Shown here in pieces: positions 17,208 to 28,800 of a stretch of DNA of 64,000 nt. The notes beneath the pieces were generated by a model that saw only the letters and a list, made by a program, of their open reading frames with translations, made no database searches and had not been told where the DNA came from. Location of the stretch: positions 6,144,927 to 6,208,926 of the forward strand of contig NC_020166.2 in the NCBI RefSeq assembly GCF_000224145.3, given 5' to 3'. This DNA comes from Ciona intestinalis. Lineage: Eukaryota; Chordata; Ascidiacea; Phlebobranchia; Cionidae. How positions within the stretch are numbered: the stretch's first letter is position 1; each line of letters begins with the position of its first letter. A program made the position numbers and the translations under genes.

Positions 17208-19074
17208 TTAAGCCGGGTGCACACTGCCAAACGATACGATAACGATAGGGAAATCCCCAAACCTTAACCGACTGCTCCCTGATGCGTTGAACCGACGTTT
17301 ATGATTGTTAACGATGGACATACACATTGCTTCCGACGGCCAGTTCGCAGTTACGTATTGTGTATTCAAGACCAATGACATCTGATTTATTGGTTTATTG
17401 TTTTGAACTGATTATTGTGTACATATTCAGCTTAATATGTCAAACCAGACAGACACTGCTACTTGCAAATAATCATAACATAACATTTAGTTTTACTTTT
17501 TATTTTTGTGTCAAAACACAAGTACTGAAACTAAATACTGTTTACATATAAAAGTACTGAAAATAAAACATGTGTACGTATAAAATAAAAGTAACCATAC
17601 AAAAAACTTTAGGTACAAGTAAAAAAACTACCAACACAGAAAAATAATGAACTATAAAATTCAAACATATGAAAAACTAAATAACAGGGCTCAAGTATAT
17701 CAGCATACTGGCAGTGAAGAAGCACTAAGTGNNNNNNNNNNNNNNNNNNNNNNNNNNNNNNNNNNNNNNNNNNNNNNNNNNNNNNNNNNNNNNNNNNNNN
17801 NNNNNNNNNNNNNNNNNNNNNNNNNNNNNNNNNNNNNNNNNNNNNNNNNNNNNNNNNNNNNNNNNNNNNNNNNNNNNNNNNNNNNNNNNNNNNNNNNNNN
17901 NNNNNNNNNNNNNNNNNNNNNNNNNNNNNNNNNNNNNNNNNNNNNNNNNNNNNNNNNNNNNNNNNNNNNNNNNNNNNNNNNNNNNNNNNNNNNNNNNNNN
18001 NNNNNNNNNNNNNNNNNNNNNNNNNNNNNNNNNNNNNNNNNNNNNNNNNNNNNNNNNNNNNNNNNNNNNNNNNNNNNNNNNNNNNNNNNNNNNNNNNNNN
18101 NNNNNNNNNNNNNNNNNNNNNNNNNNNNNNNNNNNNNNNNNNNNNNNNNNNNNNNNNNNNNNNNNNNNNNNNNNNNNNNNNNNNNNNNNNNNNNNNNNNN
18201 NNNNNNNNNNNNNNNNNNNNNNNNNNNNNNNNNNNNNNNNNNNNNNNNNNNNNNNNNNNNNNNNNNNNNNNNNNNNNNNNNNNNNNNNNNNNNNNNNNNN
18301 NNNNNNNNNNNNNNNNNNNNNNNNNNNNNNNNNNNNNNNNNNNNNNNNNNNNNNNNNNNNNNNNNNNNNNNNNNNNNNNNNNNNNNNNNNNNNNNNNNNN
18401 NNNNNNNNNNNNNNNNNNNNNNNNNNNNNNNNNNNNNNNNNNNNNNNNNNNNNNNNNNNNNNNNNNNNNNNNNNNNNNNNNNNNNNNNNNNNNNNNNNNN
18501 NNNNNNNNNNNNNNNNNNNNNNNNNNNNNNNNNNNNNNNNNNNNNNNNNNNNNNNNNNNATCTTATTAACCGACACACTTATTATGTCTGTTAATTGGTT
18601 CAATTAAATATATTGCTAATCGACTTTAATAGTAAAGTTTTAGTTTACCTTTTGTTTGTTTGTTGAAGCATGATTGATATCACTGTTCAACAGTCATTTC
18701 TTGTTGTACTAAAAACAGCTTCTCACGCTCAATTTTACACTTGTATACGAATTATATTATGCCATTGGTGTCTCGCAGTATACAAAAATAATTCTAGAAT
18801 AAAATACTACTCTGCTCAGCACTTCTGATAAACACGTGCAGCTTCCAGCTGAATTTATTTCATTACGACGTGCGATACGACACCGATCGAGTAGGATTGA
18901 ATTCTACTCGATCGGCCCGTCGTACGAAGCACTTCTCGCGTCGGTAGAGTCTCGAAATTTCACTTCTCCACGTATGCTCTGACGCAGTCTGCATTAGCAT
19001 ACGTAACGACCTGTCGGCGTCGGATCAGAAGGCGTTAACGACGCGATAACGACGGCAGTGTGCATTGGGCTTAA
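17208..19074. mobile_element. TTAA-flanked inverted-repeat DNA element, interrupted by a gap
   Basis: Both ends sit on TTAA (17208-17211 and 19071-19074). The left end reads gccgggtgcacactgcc, followed by a cgatacgataacgat stretch. The right end in reverse is gcccaatgcacactgcc, followed by gtcgttatcgcgtcg. A TTAA target is typical of piggyBac and Kolobok transposons. About 828 bp of the interior is N, so whether a transposase is encoded cannot be seen. A 12-bp perfect hairpin lies inside at 18883-18915. The piggyBac versus Kolobok choice is open. Confidence 0.65.
18883..18915. repeat. perfect inverted repeat, 12-bp arms
   Basis: Arms ccgatcgagtag and ctactcgatcgg are separated by 9 nt. Outside them, gtgcgatacgac and gtcgtacgaagcac extend the pairing imperfectly. 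It lies inside the TTAA element. Confidence 0.8.
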
Positions 19075-19264
19075 TACGTTACATCGGTTCGTTATGGTAT
19101 ACGTATTATTCGTAGCATGAATCAAACCACAGTTATATTCTTATTTGAAAACACAAAGGCGGTCACATATAGGCGTGCGTTGTTCCAAATCCTTATACAA
19201 ACAACGCATTGAATTTGGCTAAGCGTGCCTCATGGCACGTATAGACGTAGTCTAGTCTCACGGA

Positions 19265-19519
19265 GTGCAGCAGTCTGATAAGATGGCAGTACCTGGTCAC
19301 TATAAATTATTCCTGCAGAGAATGATTCCCGCTGTTCCTATGAACGACACTGTTGCTGCAGATCACGTTATACGGCGTGCATTGGCGCTCTTCCGAATGT
19401 GTTATCAAGATGTTCCGAACGCTCTTGAGCACCTAGATCAAAAGCTATGTGAGAATGTTGGATGTGACTGGAAGAATGATTATGAAAAGAGAAACAGTGA
19501 AGAAATTCGATTTTGTTAG
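19265..19519 (+). CDS. small LYR-like protein (79-84 aa), uncertain
   Basis: An open frame of 84 codons with a second ATG at codon 7 that gives MAVPGHYKLFLQRMIPAVP. The block RRALALFRMCYQDVP resembles the LYR segment of NDUFA6 and related LYR-motif proteins of mitochondrial complex I (insect form RKRALNLYKAWYRQIP). After that the likeness fades and the frame ends at a TAG, well short of the roughly 125-150 aa of NDUFA6. It could be a small LYR protein, a first exon with a donor near its end (aacagtgaag), or a decayed gene copy. No continuing exon was found in the next 3 kb. It begins only 190 bp to the right of the TTAA element. Function is not established. Confidence 0.35.
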   Translation: MQQSDKMAVPGHYKLFLQRMIPAVPMNDTVAADHVIRRALALFRMCYQDVPNALEHLDQKLCENVGCDWKNDYEKRNSEEIRFC

Positions 19520-19789
19520 GGAGGGTTTTTTATTTTTGTGGAATTCTGGTATTGACCTACGAGTTTAAAACTGACTTAGATGGGCTACACGTTGGCCCTT
19601 AAATTACACTGTTGTTATTGTGTTCATTGACATGCTATACTCACTTTTATTTTACTTGAAATACAATTATGAATTTTATACCGTAAACGATAACTGTAAT
19701 AATGTAGTTAGGCGCATTAACCTGTCGCAAGCTTCGGCTTGTTATGACAACGCGTGACAAATATCGAAAAATCTGGTCTGGCTCGATCG

Positions 19790-19985
19790 GTAGATGGCGC
19801 ATTGCACTCAGTTTGCTTATTTTATTGTATACAATAGGATGGTAGAGGAATGGACCCCTTTTCGTTTTACTTTCTTGTTCAATTTGGTAGTAAACATGGA
19901 ACATTAAAAAAATTATAATAGCGTAACTTCACGACTCCCACATCTAAGTAGAGTTTTTTCTCGTTAAAGCTAGTTTATTGAATAA
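19790..19985. repeat. remnant of the GATGGGAC-type MITE
   Basis: Carries the family's inner block (aatttggtagtaaacatgga, acattaaaaaaattataata) but lacks clear ends. Confidence 0.45.
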
Positions 19986-20000
19986 AGGATATCCTAATAA

Positions 20001-20586
20001 TATAGTAGGGTGGGGGAAGATGGGACACTTTGTCAGACGAGACTTTTTTTAATTTTCTTTTTACGGACCACTATTTAATGATAATCAGAAAAATAAAGTT
20101 ACAGAATTATTCGAGAGTATTATCACGACTTTATATAACGCCTGTCAAAGCTAATTACTGTTTTTAAACATTTATACTTTAAACAGGTAAAAAAATGCGA
20201 AATAGTAAGGTTCTTTTTTTTAATGCTCGCTAAATCATAGTAAAGCCAATGGATTTTTTAGTTTGCGTTTGCGAACGATTAAACTAGTTTCATAGCTTCA
20301 TAAAACAACCTTGAATATTTCGTACAGTTTGATTTTGTCTGATAAAACTAGTTTTAGTTATGTAAAAAAACACTGAGATATAAGCATGAAGAAAACAGGC
20401 AGGGGTCAATATGACTTTAATTTGAGATAAAAACAACAACAAAAATATCGGATTAACGTTATATATATGAAGTTTACATGGCAAAGAAACTAGCACAGCC
20501 TTTTAAACTCGGTAGGTTAACTACAAGTTGCCTAATACTAATGTAAATATATTTCAATTTAGAGTCCCATCTTCCCCCACATTGTA
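20001..20586. mobile_element. MITE with GATGGGAC-type inverted ends, about 586 bp
   Basis: The left end reads tatagtagggtgggggaaga followed by tgggac. The right end is its inverse (gtcccatcttcccccacatt). There is no coding capacity. The same ends occur near 39763, 40267, 59423 and 61627, so this is a dispersed family. Confidence 0.7.
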
Positions 20587-22872
20587 GTTTTGTATGTTTT
20601 CATTGCCAAAGTTTGAAAGATTTGCTTTTAATTTAGTAATTTATACCTCAGGGAGTTTTTAACTATAAGATACTGATATAATAAAAAGATAATATTTTAA
20701 AAATGTATTCGAAATTTGATCATTTGCACTTGGTGATAATTTATGAGAAGTAGCTTAATTGTGCCAAAAATAGAGTAGTAATACCCAATTTGTAGCAAAA
20801 ATAAAACGTTATTAATGGTTATTATCAATTTTTCTGTTATTACAAGTTCATATACTTTTGTTGGATACAATATTTATCCATTGATGTTCAAACATTACCC
20901 ATTGTCGTTCAAACAATACCAATTGTTATGCAATAATATAATGTATAGGTAACATGTTAAAAACTCTAGCAGTAGGGAAAGAAAAAGAATGTTTAGACCT
21001 AGTTTTCAAAGCGTACAGTATTATTTCGTGTTATTTACGTATATTCCTATTTATAAATACACTTAATAATCAAAATTAACAATGATTTTAATCGCTAAAT
21101 AACTCCTCGTGTGTTTTAATATATTTGTTGAGTTATTGTCAATTAATAAAGGAATGATAGTACTAATTCGGGGTATCACCCAGACACCGTTAAGTATTTT
21201 GAATTTGAAATTAAGGAAACAACAAGAGTAAGCTTGTAAATAAAACCAAATCAAAAACAAGCAATAAATCTGGTAAAGAGCATTAATAAAAATGAATTGG
21301 CAGCAGTTAACAAATTTTTTCATCAATTTTTTTGCTATGACGGTGCTAGAGTAGATTGTTTATTTCGTCTACTTTTTAAAATGCAATAGGCTATCTTGTT
21401 TATAAACAATACGAACTCTTAATTTTTGAATTTAATTTATTCGTTACATAATGTGATATTTTATTTTCATCTAAAAATAATCTTCCGCACAATGGCTCGA
21501 TTTTTGGATAGAGAGAGCGGACATTTTTATCAGAATTTTTCCATGGTCGAAACTTTCGGAAATTCCAACGCATTTCTTTGAAATGATGTTCTCCTTCCCG
21601 AGTTTGCTTTAACTTGTGCTATTAGTAGCAATTCGGTCATTTGACGTGAATCACCAGCGCAGATCGATTCACCTCGGAGGAATGCGTCGTGGTGACACGT
21701 AGGACCAGCAGCCGCGATGACGTCATGTTTACGCACAAGCGAAGGCCGCGTGTCCTTGGGCTATAATTGTGTGCCTCGAGTTTTGTGCCGTCCTTTCCGT
21801 TTGAAGGTTGGGGTTCTTTCTTTGAACTGAATGTCTCAAATTATCAAAATACCTCTCTGCTTGTTATTGAAAAATACTTTAGGAATGTAATATACTTATA
21901 TATTAATCGACTATGTTAAGATCAATCGCATTTGTGTATCCTAATGCTCCAAAAGTACTAGTGTTTTTAAAAGTACAATACCACAGTAAATTTGTGAACA
22001 TCAAATTAAATAGTTTTTATCGCGTAACTATCGTATGTTAATCTTGTCGCTGTTTTGGAGCATTACATCATAGCTGAGGGATATATGCAGCTGTCAAAAG
22101 CTGTGACTGTATGCAAAGAAAGACGTTTCAATTTGTATATTATTGTTGCATGGAAATTACTACAGAGAACAGAGGGGACAACCCAGCACGAAAGCGAAGC
22201 AGGGCGAAAACGTAAACATCAGTTACTTCCAAGCTGCGAAGAGAGAGAGAAAAAGGATAGAGATGAAAAGAGCGACGCGCAAATTGTTGGTGCGTTGGCG
22301 CGTTCTGTGTATGAGCCTGCACTACTTTTCCGCGTCTAGACCGAAAAGACCACCAAGGTAAAAGGGAAGCAGCAGCCATTCGATCGAGCGACTAGCGTAG
22401 CTTGTGATTGAGTTGGAAGTTGTCAGACCGAAGGAGATAAGGCGGGATATTGTATCACAGCTCGAGAAGCAGTGGTACTGCCCCGTGGGAAATTAAGACA
22501 AACGTTGAAATTTGTTATTAGGTACGCAAGCACAGCAAAAGTCTCTATGTTTACGTTTTATGTCAGAGTTCAAAACAAGGTGTTTTGTAATTTAGGAATT
22601 TTATAGAAAGTAAGCTTACATTACATCGACAAGCATACAGAAGGCATTATTGGTACATCGACAGCTGTCAGATTTTTCCGCCCGGTCTGAGCGCTTGGTT
22701 GTCGGGGAAAGATAGCTTACGTTCCGATGAGGGTGCTAAAACTGACATATATATTTTATTGCTTCAGCAGTACAGTATTAAGACATCTTTGTTTTACAGG
22801 ATTTATCGCGTACTGTGTTTCAATTAAAAGTCTCTATTCAGTGTTTAAATCGCATTCGGATTACATCCAAAA
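20587..22872 (+). promoter_or_regulatory. upstream and probable promoter/5' UTR region of pim
   Basis: No protein-coding exon is convincing here. The right part (about 21480-22720) rises in GC. A perfect cAMP-response palindrome, tgacgtca, lies at 21718-21725. A 94-codon open frame at 22055-22339 has no recognisable motif. An in-frame TAA at 22846-22848 closes the frame just before the pim ATG, supporting the chosen start. Confidence 0.4.
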
Positions 22873-25800
22873 ATGTTATCGTTTCAGAAAAAGATGCATT
22901 TGGGAAATATGCAATCAACAAGCCAACAGCAAATACAAGCTGCAGCAAAATCAGCATCAGGTAGGTTCCGGGTCTCTCGATAAGTTCTTGTTTCTTTGTA
23001 AATCAATATTCATTTTCGTTTTGTTCAGCGCAACGAGAACCGTTTGAAAGAGCCTACCAAGTTGGGAAAGTTCTCGGTTCTGGTGGGTTCGGTGTGGTTT
23101 ACGCTGGTATTCGGGCAGTGGACAACCTACCTGTTGCAATCAAACACATTGCCCGATCACGCGTAAAGGTTTGGGGACAGGTATGTGTGTAAATGTCGGA
23201 TAAACTACATTCGTGGACAGTTAATTGCAATAACGCTGACCATTTTTTAATTTATTACAGCTTAACGGCCAGGTGGTTCCGAACGAAATCGTGCTGATGG
23301 ATCGCATTAGCCCTTGTGACCAAGTTATCAAGCTTATTGACTGGTACGAACGACCCGACAGTTATATCATCATCATGGAACGACCCGAACCATGCCAGGA
23401 TTTATTTGATTACATAACTGAAAAGAAAGCATTGGACGAGGACACAGCGCGTACATTCTTCTGGCAGGTTAGCATCGCACCTTAATTGTATAACTGAAAC
23501 AGTTTTCGCGACCAAATGTTACCATACCATGTCTCTGGCAGGTTTTGCTAGCCGTGGATCATTGCCACAAATGCGGCGTCGTTCACCGAGACATTAAGGA
23601 CGAGAACTTGCTCGTGGACTTCAGGAACAAAAGCTTAAAATTGATCGACTTTGGATCGGGCGCCATCCTCCGCGACACCGTCTACGTTGAATTCGACGGT
23701 AGGTCAAATTTCGTACAGTGATTTACCCGGTAACGGAAGTTAGCCGATGCCACTTATATGTTAAGTTAGCTCGTTGGGGTTGCTTAAATGAATGAAAACC
23801 CATAGCAGTGTTTTGTGTTGGCTTGCCATCGGAAGTAAAGCAGGAAACCGCCTCTATCGCTTAACTCATCAGCTGTTTCCTGCCTGTTCCTGCTACTCGC
23901 GCCCTTTTACATACAACTGTTATTATTACAACGTAGGCCACAACGGCTGCACAGTTTTGTTATAAACTTTGTCCGAAGTGCAGGTTTCCACCAAAAATAT
24001 TTAGCGGGAAATCGCTGAATATTGTTTTCAAAAAAAAGCGTTACTGTGTGTTTTATCATGGAGTTGTAATGCTTGCTTTTATCGATCGAATTGATTATAG
24101 ATTTTGCTTAGTCTTACAATGCGTGGGCATTGGCCATGTTTACAAACATTCATATCCTCGCAATTGCGTGCAACCGCTCCACTGTTACGACAATAACGAT
24201 CTATAATGCGCCTTCCGGAATGGTCTCCAGTGGCATATGTCGGGCGTTGCGTCGATTCGCCCTCGCTCTTTGAATGCATCAATAACGCTTTGATGTGGCG
24301 TGTCGCCAATTGAACAGATGCCGCCTTTAGGATTGTCCGCTCCCGGCACTTGCTTTCGGTAGGTTTTAGGTTGCTCTCATGACGCCGTCCTCATACCGCA
24401 GTAAATTATGTGGAAATTGGCGGTTAACAGCCGAGTATTTTACACCGGTTGCTGTCTCGCCGATCCACTGTTAGGTGCAAAGGTCTCCTTTGTCTCATGC
24501 CAGCTTCGGTGCGAGTGCTGATAAAAGAGCAGACGTCTGCTGTGCGGAACATTAGCCGCGTCCCAAGCGACGTACACTACATTTCATTTGTAGCGCTGCC
24601 TCTTGCGCCATTAATGTGGGCCGCCTGTAATCATCGTATTGTGTTCAAGCTCCCCCGGGTACGAAACTGGGTCACCAAATTGTGATTACTTCTTTGTCCA
24701 TCTCTGGATCGTGGTAGGTTAATTACTCACAAGAGGCAGCAAGCCAGCTGTCGGCCAATGCATTACAGATCAAGGGTGATAAAAAGGTGCTCGGATTAAT
24801 CATGAACTTTGAAATAGTTTCACACCAACGCGGGTTAAAATTACGTATGATTGATTGCGATACCAGTCCGAAGTACTAAGTCCAACTTTTTGAACTTCCA
24901 CGTCAATCGTTTTCATTCGTGGGCACGCGTGTGTTGTATCCCAATAGAATGTTGTTGTGTATGTCGACATGTCGGGGGTTTTACCAAGCTTGCGTAGTGC
25001 TCATGACAGGGAAATTGTTTTGCCCGATACCGAAAACTGACGACATAGGCAAAATCCCTGAGGCGCCAAAGTTTCTGCGTGATGCTCATAATAGAATGCA
25101 GTACTTCGAAACTCAATTGAATAGAAGAATAACCACGCAAGCGAGATCGAAACCCAAGTGTTTAGTTCTCCTCGTGGAAGGAAAACCCCGCAACGCGCAA
25201 ACAATTGCACGCCTCTATTTGCCTTCCACGAGTCTCCACTGGTTCGTGCCCTTCCACGATATTCGCTTAGTCACTTGTGCCCTCGCTGCTGGGTAAAGTC
25301 CGTCTAGTGCTGCTTGGTTAACCCGGCTCGGCAAATACACAGCAACCGCAGACCAACACTATTCGCATTCCGCAGTGTGACAGGTTGACAACTTCGTCCG
25401 CTCGGTAACCGCCCCAACAATCAGGGTACGTTTAGGTCAAACCGAAAGTCCTTTTCAAAGCCCGAGTCGCAATTCCCCCACGTGTTTCTTATCGCACCTT
25501 CTGTGGTGTGGTTGAGTTGACCTGAAATACAAACCGAGCGGGCGTATCTGGCGTCCAAAAATAGATGGTTTTTAACCGCCATAATTAATTAATTGGTTCT
25601 CGTATGTGCTGGGCAGTGACGCTGTATTGACGTAATTCCCCCAGGCTGTGCTGGTCACTTTTGATATGATGATATACTATTGTAGTGTAAACTGTGTCAC
25701 GGCCTTAATATAATTGGACATGGTACTACATTGATGACTGTCTTTAATGTACGTACGATTACGTAAGCGGGACCCATTAGTTAAAATTCTTTAACACTGT

Positions 25801-28800
25801 TTGATCGCTAAACAAGAAAAGAACGGAAATCCGACGTCTGTTAAAACAGTTTATAAAAGGGAATCGAGAAGTCGCTGAAAGTGTTTTTTTCTTTTCATCA
25901 ACTGCCGAAAGGAAATTTAAGAAGGCGACTGTTCCCGCCACTATGTTACCACCTTTCGTTCGAATCAACAAATGCAACATGATAGCACAGCCTTTGTGCT
26001 TTATCATGTCGTTTTTGTTGCTGTTTCCCGCCAAAGCGTCTGTTATTGTTTTCACTGAAAGCATAGTAGTAAGCAAACAAAGAAACGTATTCGTTGCGAG
26101 CAGCGGTCGATAATGGCTCATTTTACTGCAATCCCATACCGCTGCGTATGTCTCCGTATAAAATAGGAATAGGTATCAGCGTTTCGATATAAACAGGAGT
26201 CGCTCCTGTCTATACTGGTGTGATGCGCTTCCCCTTATAGTGTTGTTGCTGGCGCCGCTGGCTCGCGGAAATGCGCTTCTCTAAATCGGTGCTTCCCACC
26301 TGCATGCTCCATGCGAACCACCCATAGTGCTAGGTTCTATGGGAACTCGAATATCCCGAATACACAGGCCGTGTCGATCCGAAATTGTTTCCTGCCAAAC
26401 AATCGCCGCAACACTGCGCGACCCCGGTACGTTCCCAGCAGGCAAAGCTTTCGCACCAATCGGCGGATTGTTGACTAGCCGCAGTCTTCGTCGAAACGCT
26501 CAGACTTGATTTGCAGGTAATTCTGGATTGGCGAGCAAACGTTCTTAGAAATGTGGGCGGGATTTTACAAAATTCCGTGTCGATAATATACGATTACCAA
26601 CAGGCAATCCCTATTTGAAGTCTTATTATAAAGGTCTTTCTTACGGAAAGCGATACCAAACAAAAACGAACGCAGTCTCTCATTCATTATGTATCCAAGC
26701 AACGCTTTCTTTTGATTATCACCCTAAGGTCAGGTCTTGTCGCACGCGCCACCAATGTTTCGCGGAATCCCATTGTCAATACATTTTACCATTGCTCTGA
26801 GCAGCACGCGCGCATCGAACAGCAATTTGCCACACAAAGAGCGAGGTATTTTTACAACCTAGTCACCGCTCTCCCGCGCTTGAAATGTCATCGTCACATG
26901 ACCAAGCCAACGGTTGTTTTGTTCCCGGACAAAACAATCGGAGAAAAGTATGTATGGCACGAACAAGCAGTGATAGATACGGGTTGGCGATACTGTTCTC
27001 TCGCAGCCGTTACGTTTGTTTACTTGTCGTTGCCACGCAACCGCCAACTACGCCTCTACTGGAGGTAAGAGTCGAAACATGATACTTGTATTGTAATTCG
27101 TAGCATATATAATCGGGTTTGCCTCGGTTCAATCACGTGTGTTGCTTTGTCTTTGTTTGCGAGCGATAATCTGGGCTGATGCGATCGTCATCAGATTGGT
27201 GGAATGTCTCGCCGCGTTGCTTACGTCACATACCGAACGTTTAAAATATTTCAAAGCAAGTTTATAAACGCCATTGCAATCCTTTTACTGGAAGATGAGT
27301 GAATCACACACCATCCCGCGTGTGGTTAAAAGTCAGGTGATAAACAATTTAAAAATTTCCTGGCGTGCTTTTTCTCTTTGTTTCGACTGGAATTCACCTA
27401 ATCGTTTTCGTTGCCGCGGGCCACTTATCGATCTCACGTGATACCCTGCAGCCAATGACGAGCGCTTTGGGGTAGAACGGGCTTGTCAACAACTATAATC
27501 AGACCCAATCTACGTCACGATTGCGCAACTTCCGCGCAATACTCAACGCAGGCATGACAATGCGGCCCTGGGGCAATGCATGGTACACTCTATTGACCTT
27601 GCATAGAGACTTATGTAAGCTGTTCAGTGACGTAGTATGATGCTTGAAAACATGACTATTTACCATCGCCGACCTTCAGTAAATCAGCCAGTTGTTTGTC
27701 ACGACATAGCGTTGACAAATCAGCACGTTAATTCCAGATGACGAAACCGGGCAGTCGTGCTGACGCGGTAGCGACCCAATACTCGGAAAACAGGCAATGG
27801 GTGACGCAGAAGGCGATAATTAATAACCATATCGCCATCCATCGTCGTTATTTAGTATACCGATCAGTTGGTGTCGGGAATTCCCATATTTTGAATGGAG
27901 GTAACACGAAACGATAAACACCATTGTTTTTGGAATAAGCCAGTTTCGGTCTTTCTATTTTTAACCGGAGCTAAATACGACCAGCCGTTGTTGATTCACC
28001 ACGCTCCCTCTGTTTCGTTTTCGACAGGATGTCCCTGTTAATCTCTATAGCGACCGCGAGGTACGCTGTGGCAACGTTGTTTTAAACGCGCACGGAGATT
28101 TGACGAACTGACTACTCGAACAGGTTGTCTGCATTCGTCACATACCTGTAGGGTGACTAGATCCTGCCTCCCACGTGTTGTTTGATCAGAGTGCCTTGAA
28201 GTGTACGACATGTTGTGTCAGTTACGTGGTCGAGCGTACCAGGTTGATGTATACGTGCCGCAGCACGGCACTGCTGTTAAACTGTAACTAGCCAAGGTAC
28301 TCTACCCTTCTCCACCCATTGTAAACATCGTTGGAAAATATTACCACCAAGAGTCGTGGAACGATTTCTAGTAAATGGCAAATGATTAATCCCCTTGTGT
28401 TTTGTTCGTTGGAACGGCGCCATTTGGGGCAAAATGCAAATTTCCTGATAACCCTGCTTTCGCGACCCCACCAACAACAAATCGACACAGCCTTTCTATC
28501 TTTATTAAAAATATCCTCTTGTGTTTAAACAAGTGGCCTAACCTAACACCCGTAAGCCATGACGAATAACCGAGGAGACTTTGATCCGTCGCTGCTTACG
28601 CACGACAGTGCAGCTAAGGTTGAAAACACAACGCAGGTTAGAACATGTCTAGTTTCCAGCGTCGGCCCTACGTCATATACCTTGAGGTCCCGCTGAGTTT
28701 CAGTGTGCCTGGCACTTGAGGAAAATCGGTTCAACGTGATCTCAAGTACGTTGATTCCAAGGAGGTCGGTGCAGGTTGAAGCTTGTCTCGTATTTAAGCT

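Noticed and set aside
17647-18607. Open frames of about 290-315 codons on both strands
   Set aside because: They consist almost entirely of N; no coding evidence exists.
22055-22339. 94-codon frame upstream of pim
   Set aside because: No motif, no splice-compatible link to the pim exons; more likely 5' UTR or promoter DNA.
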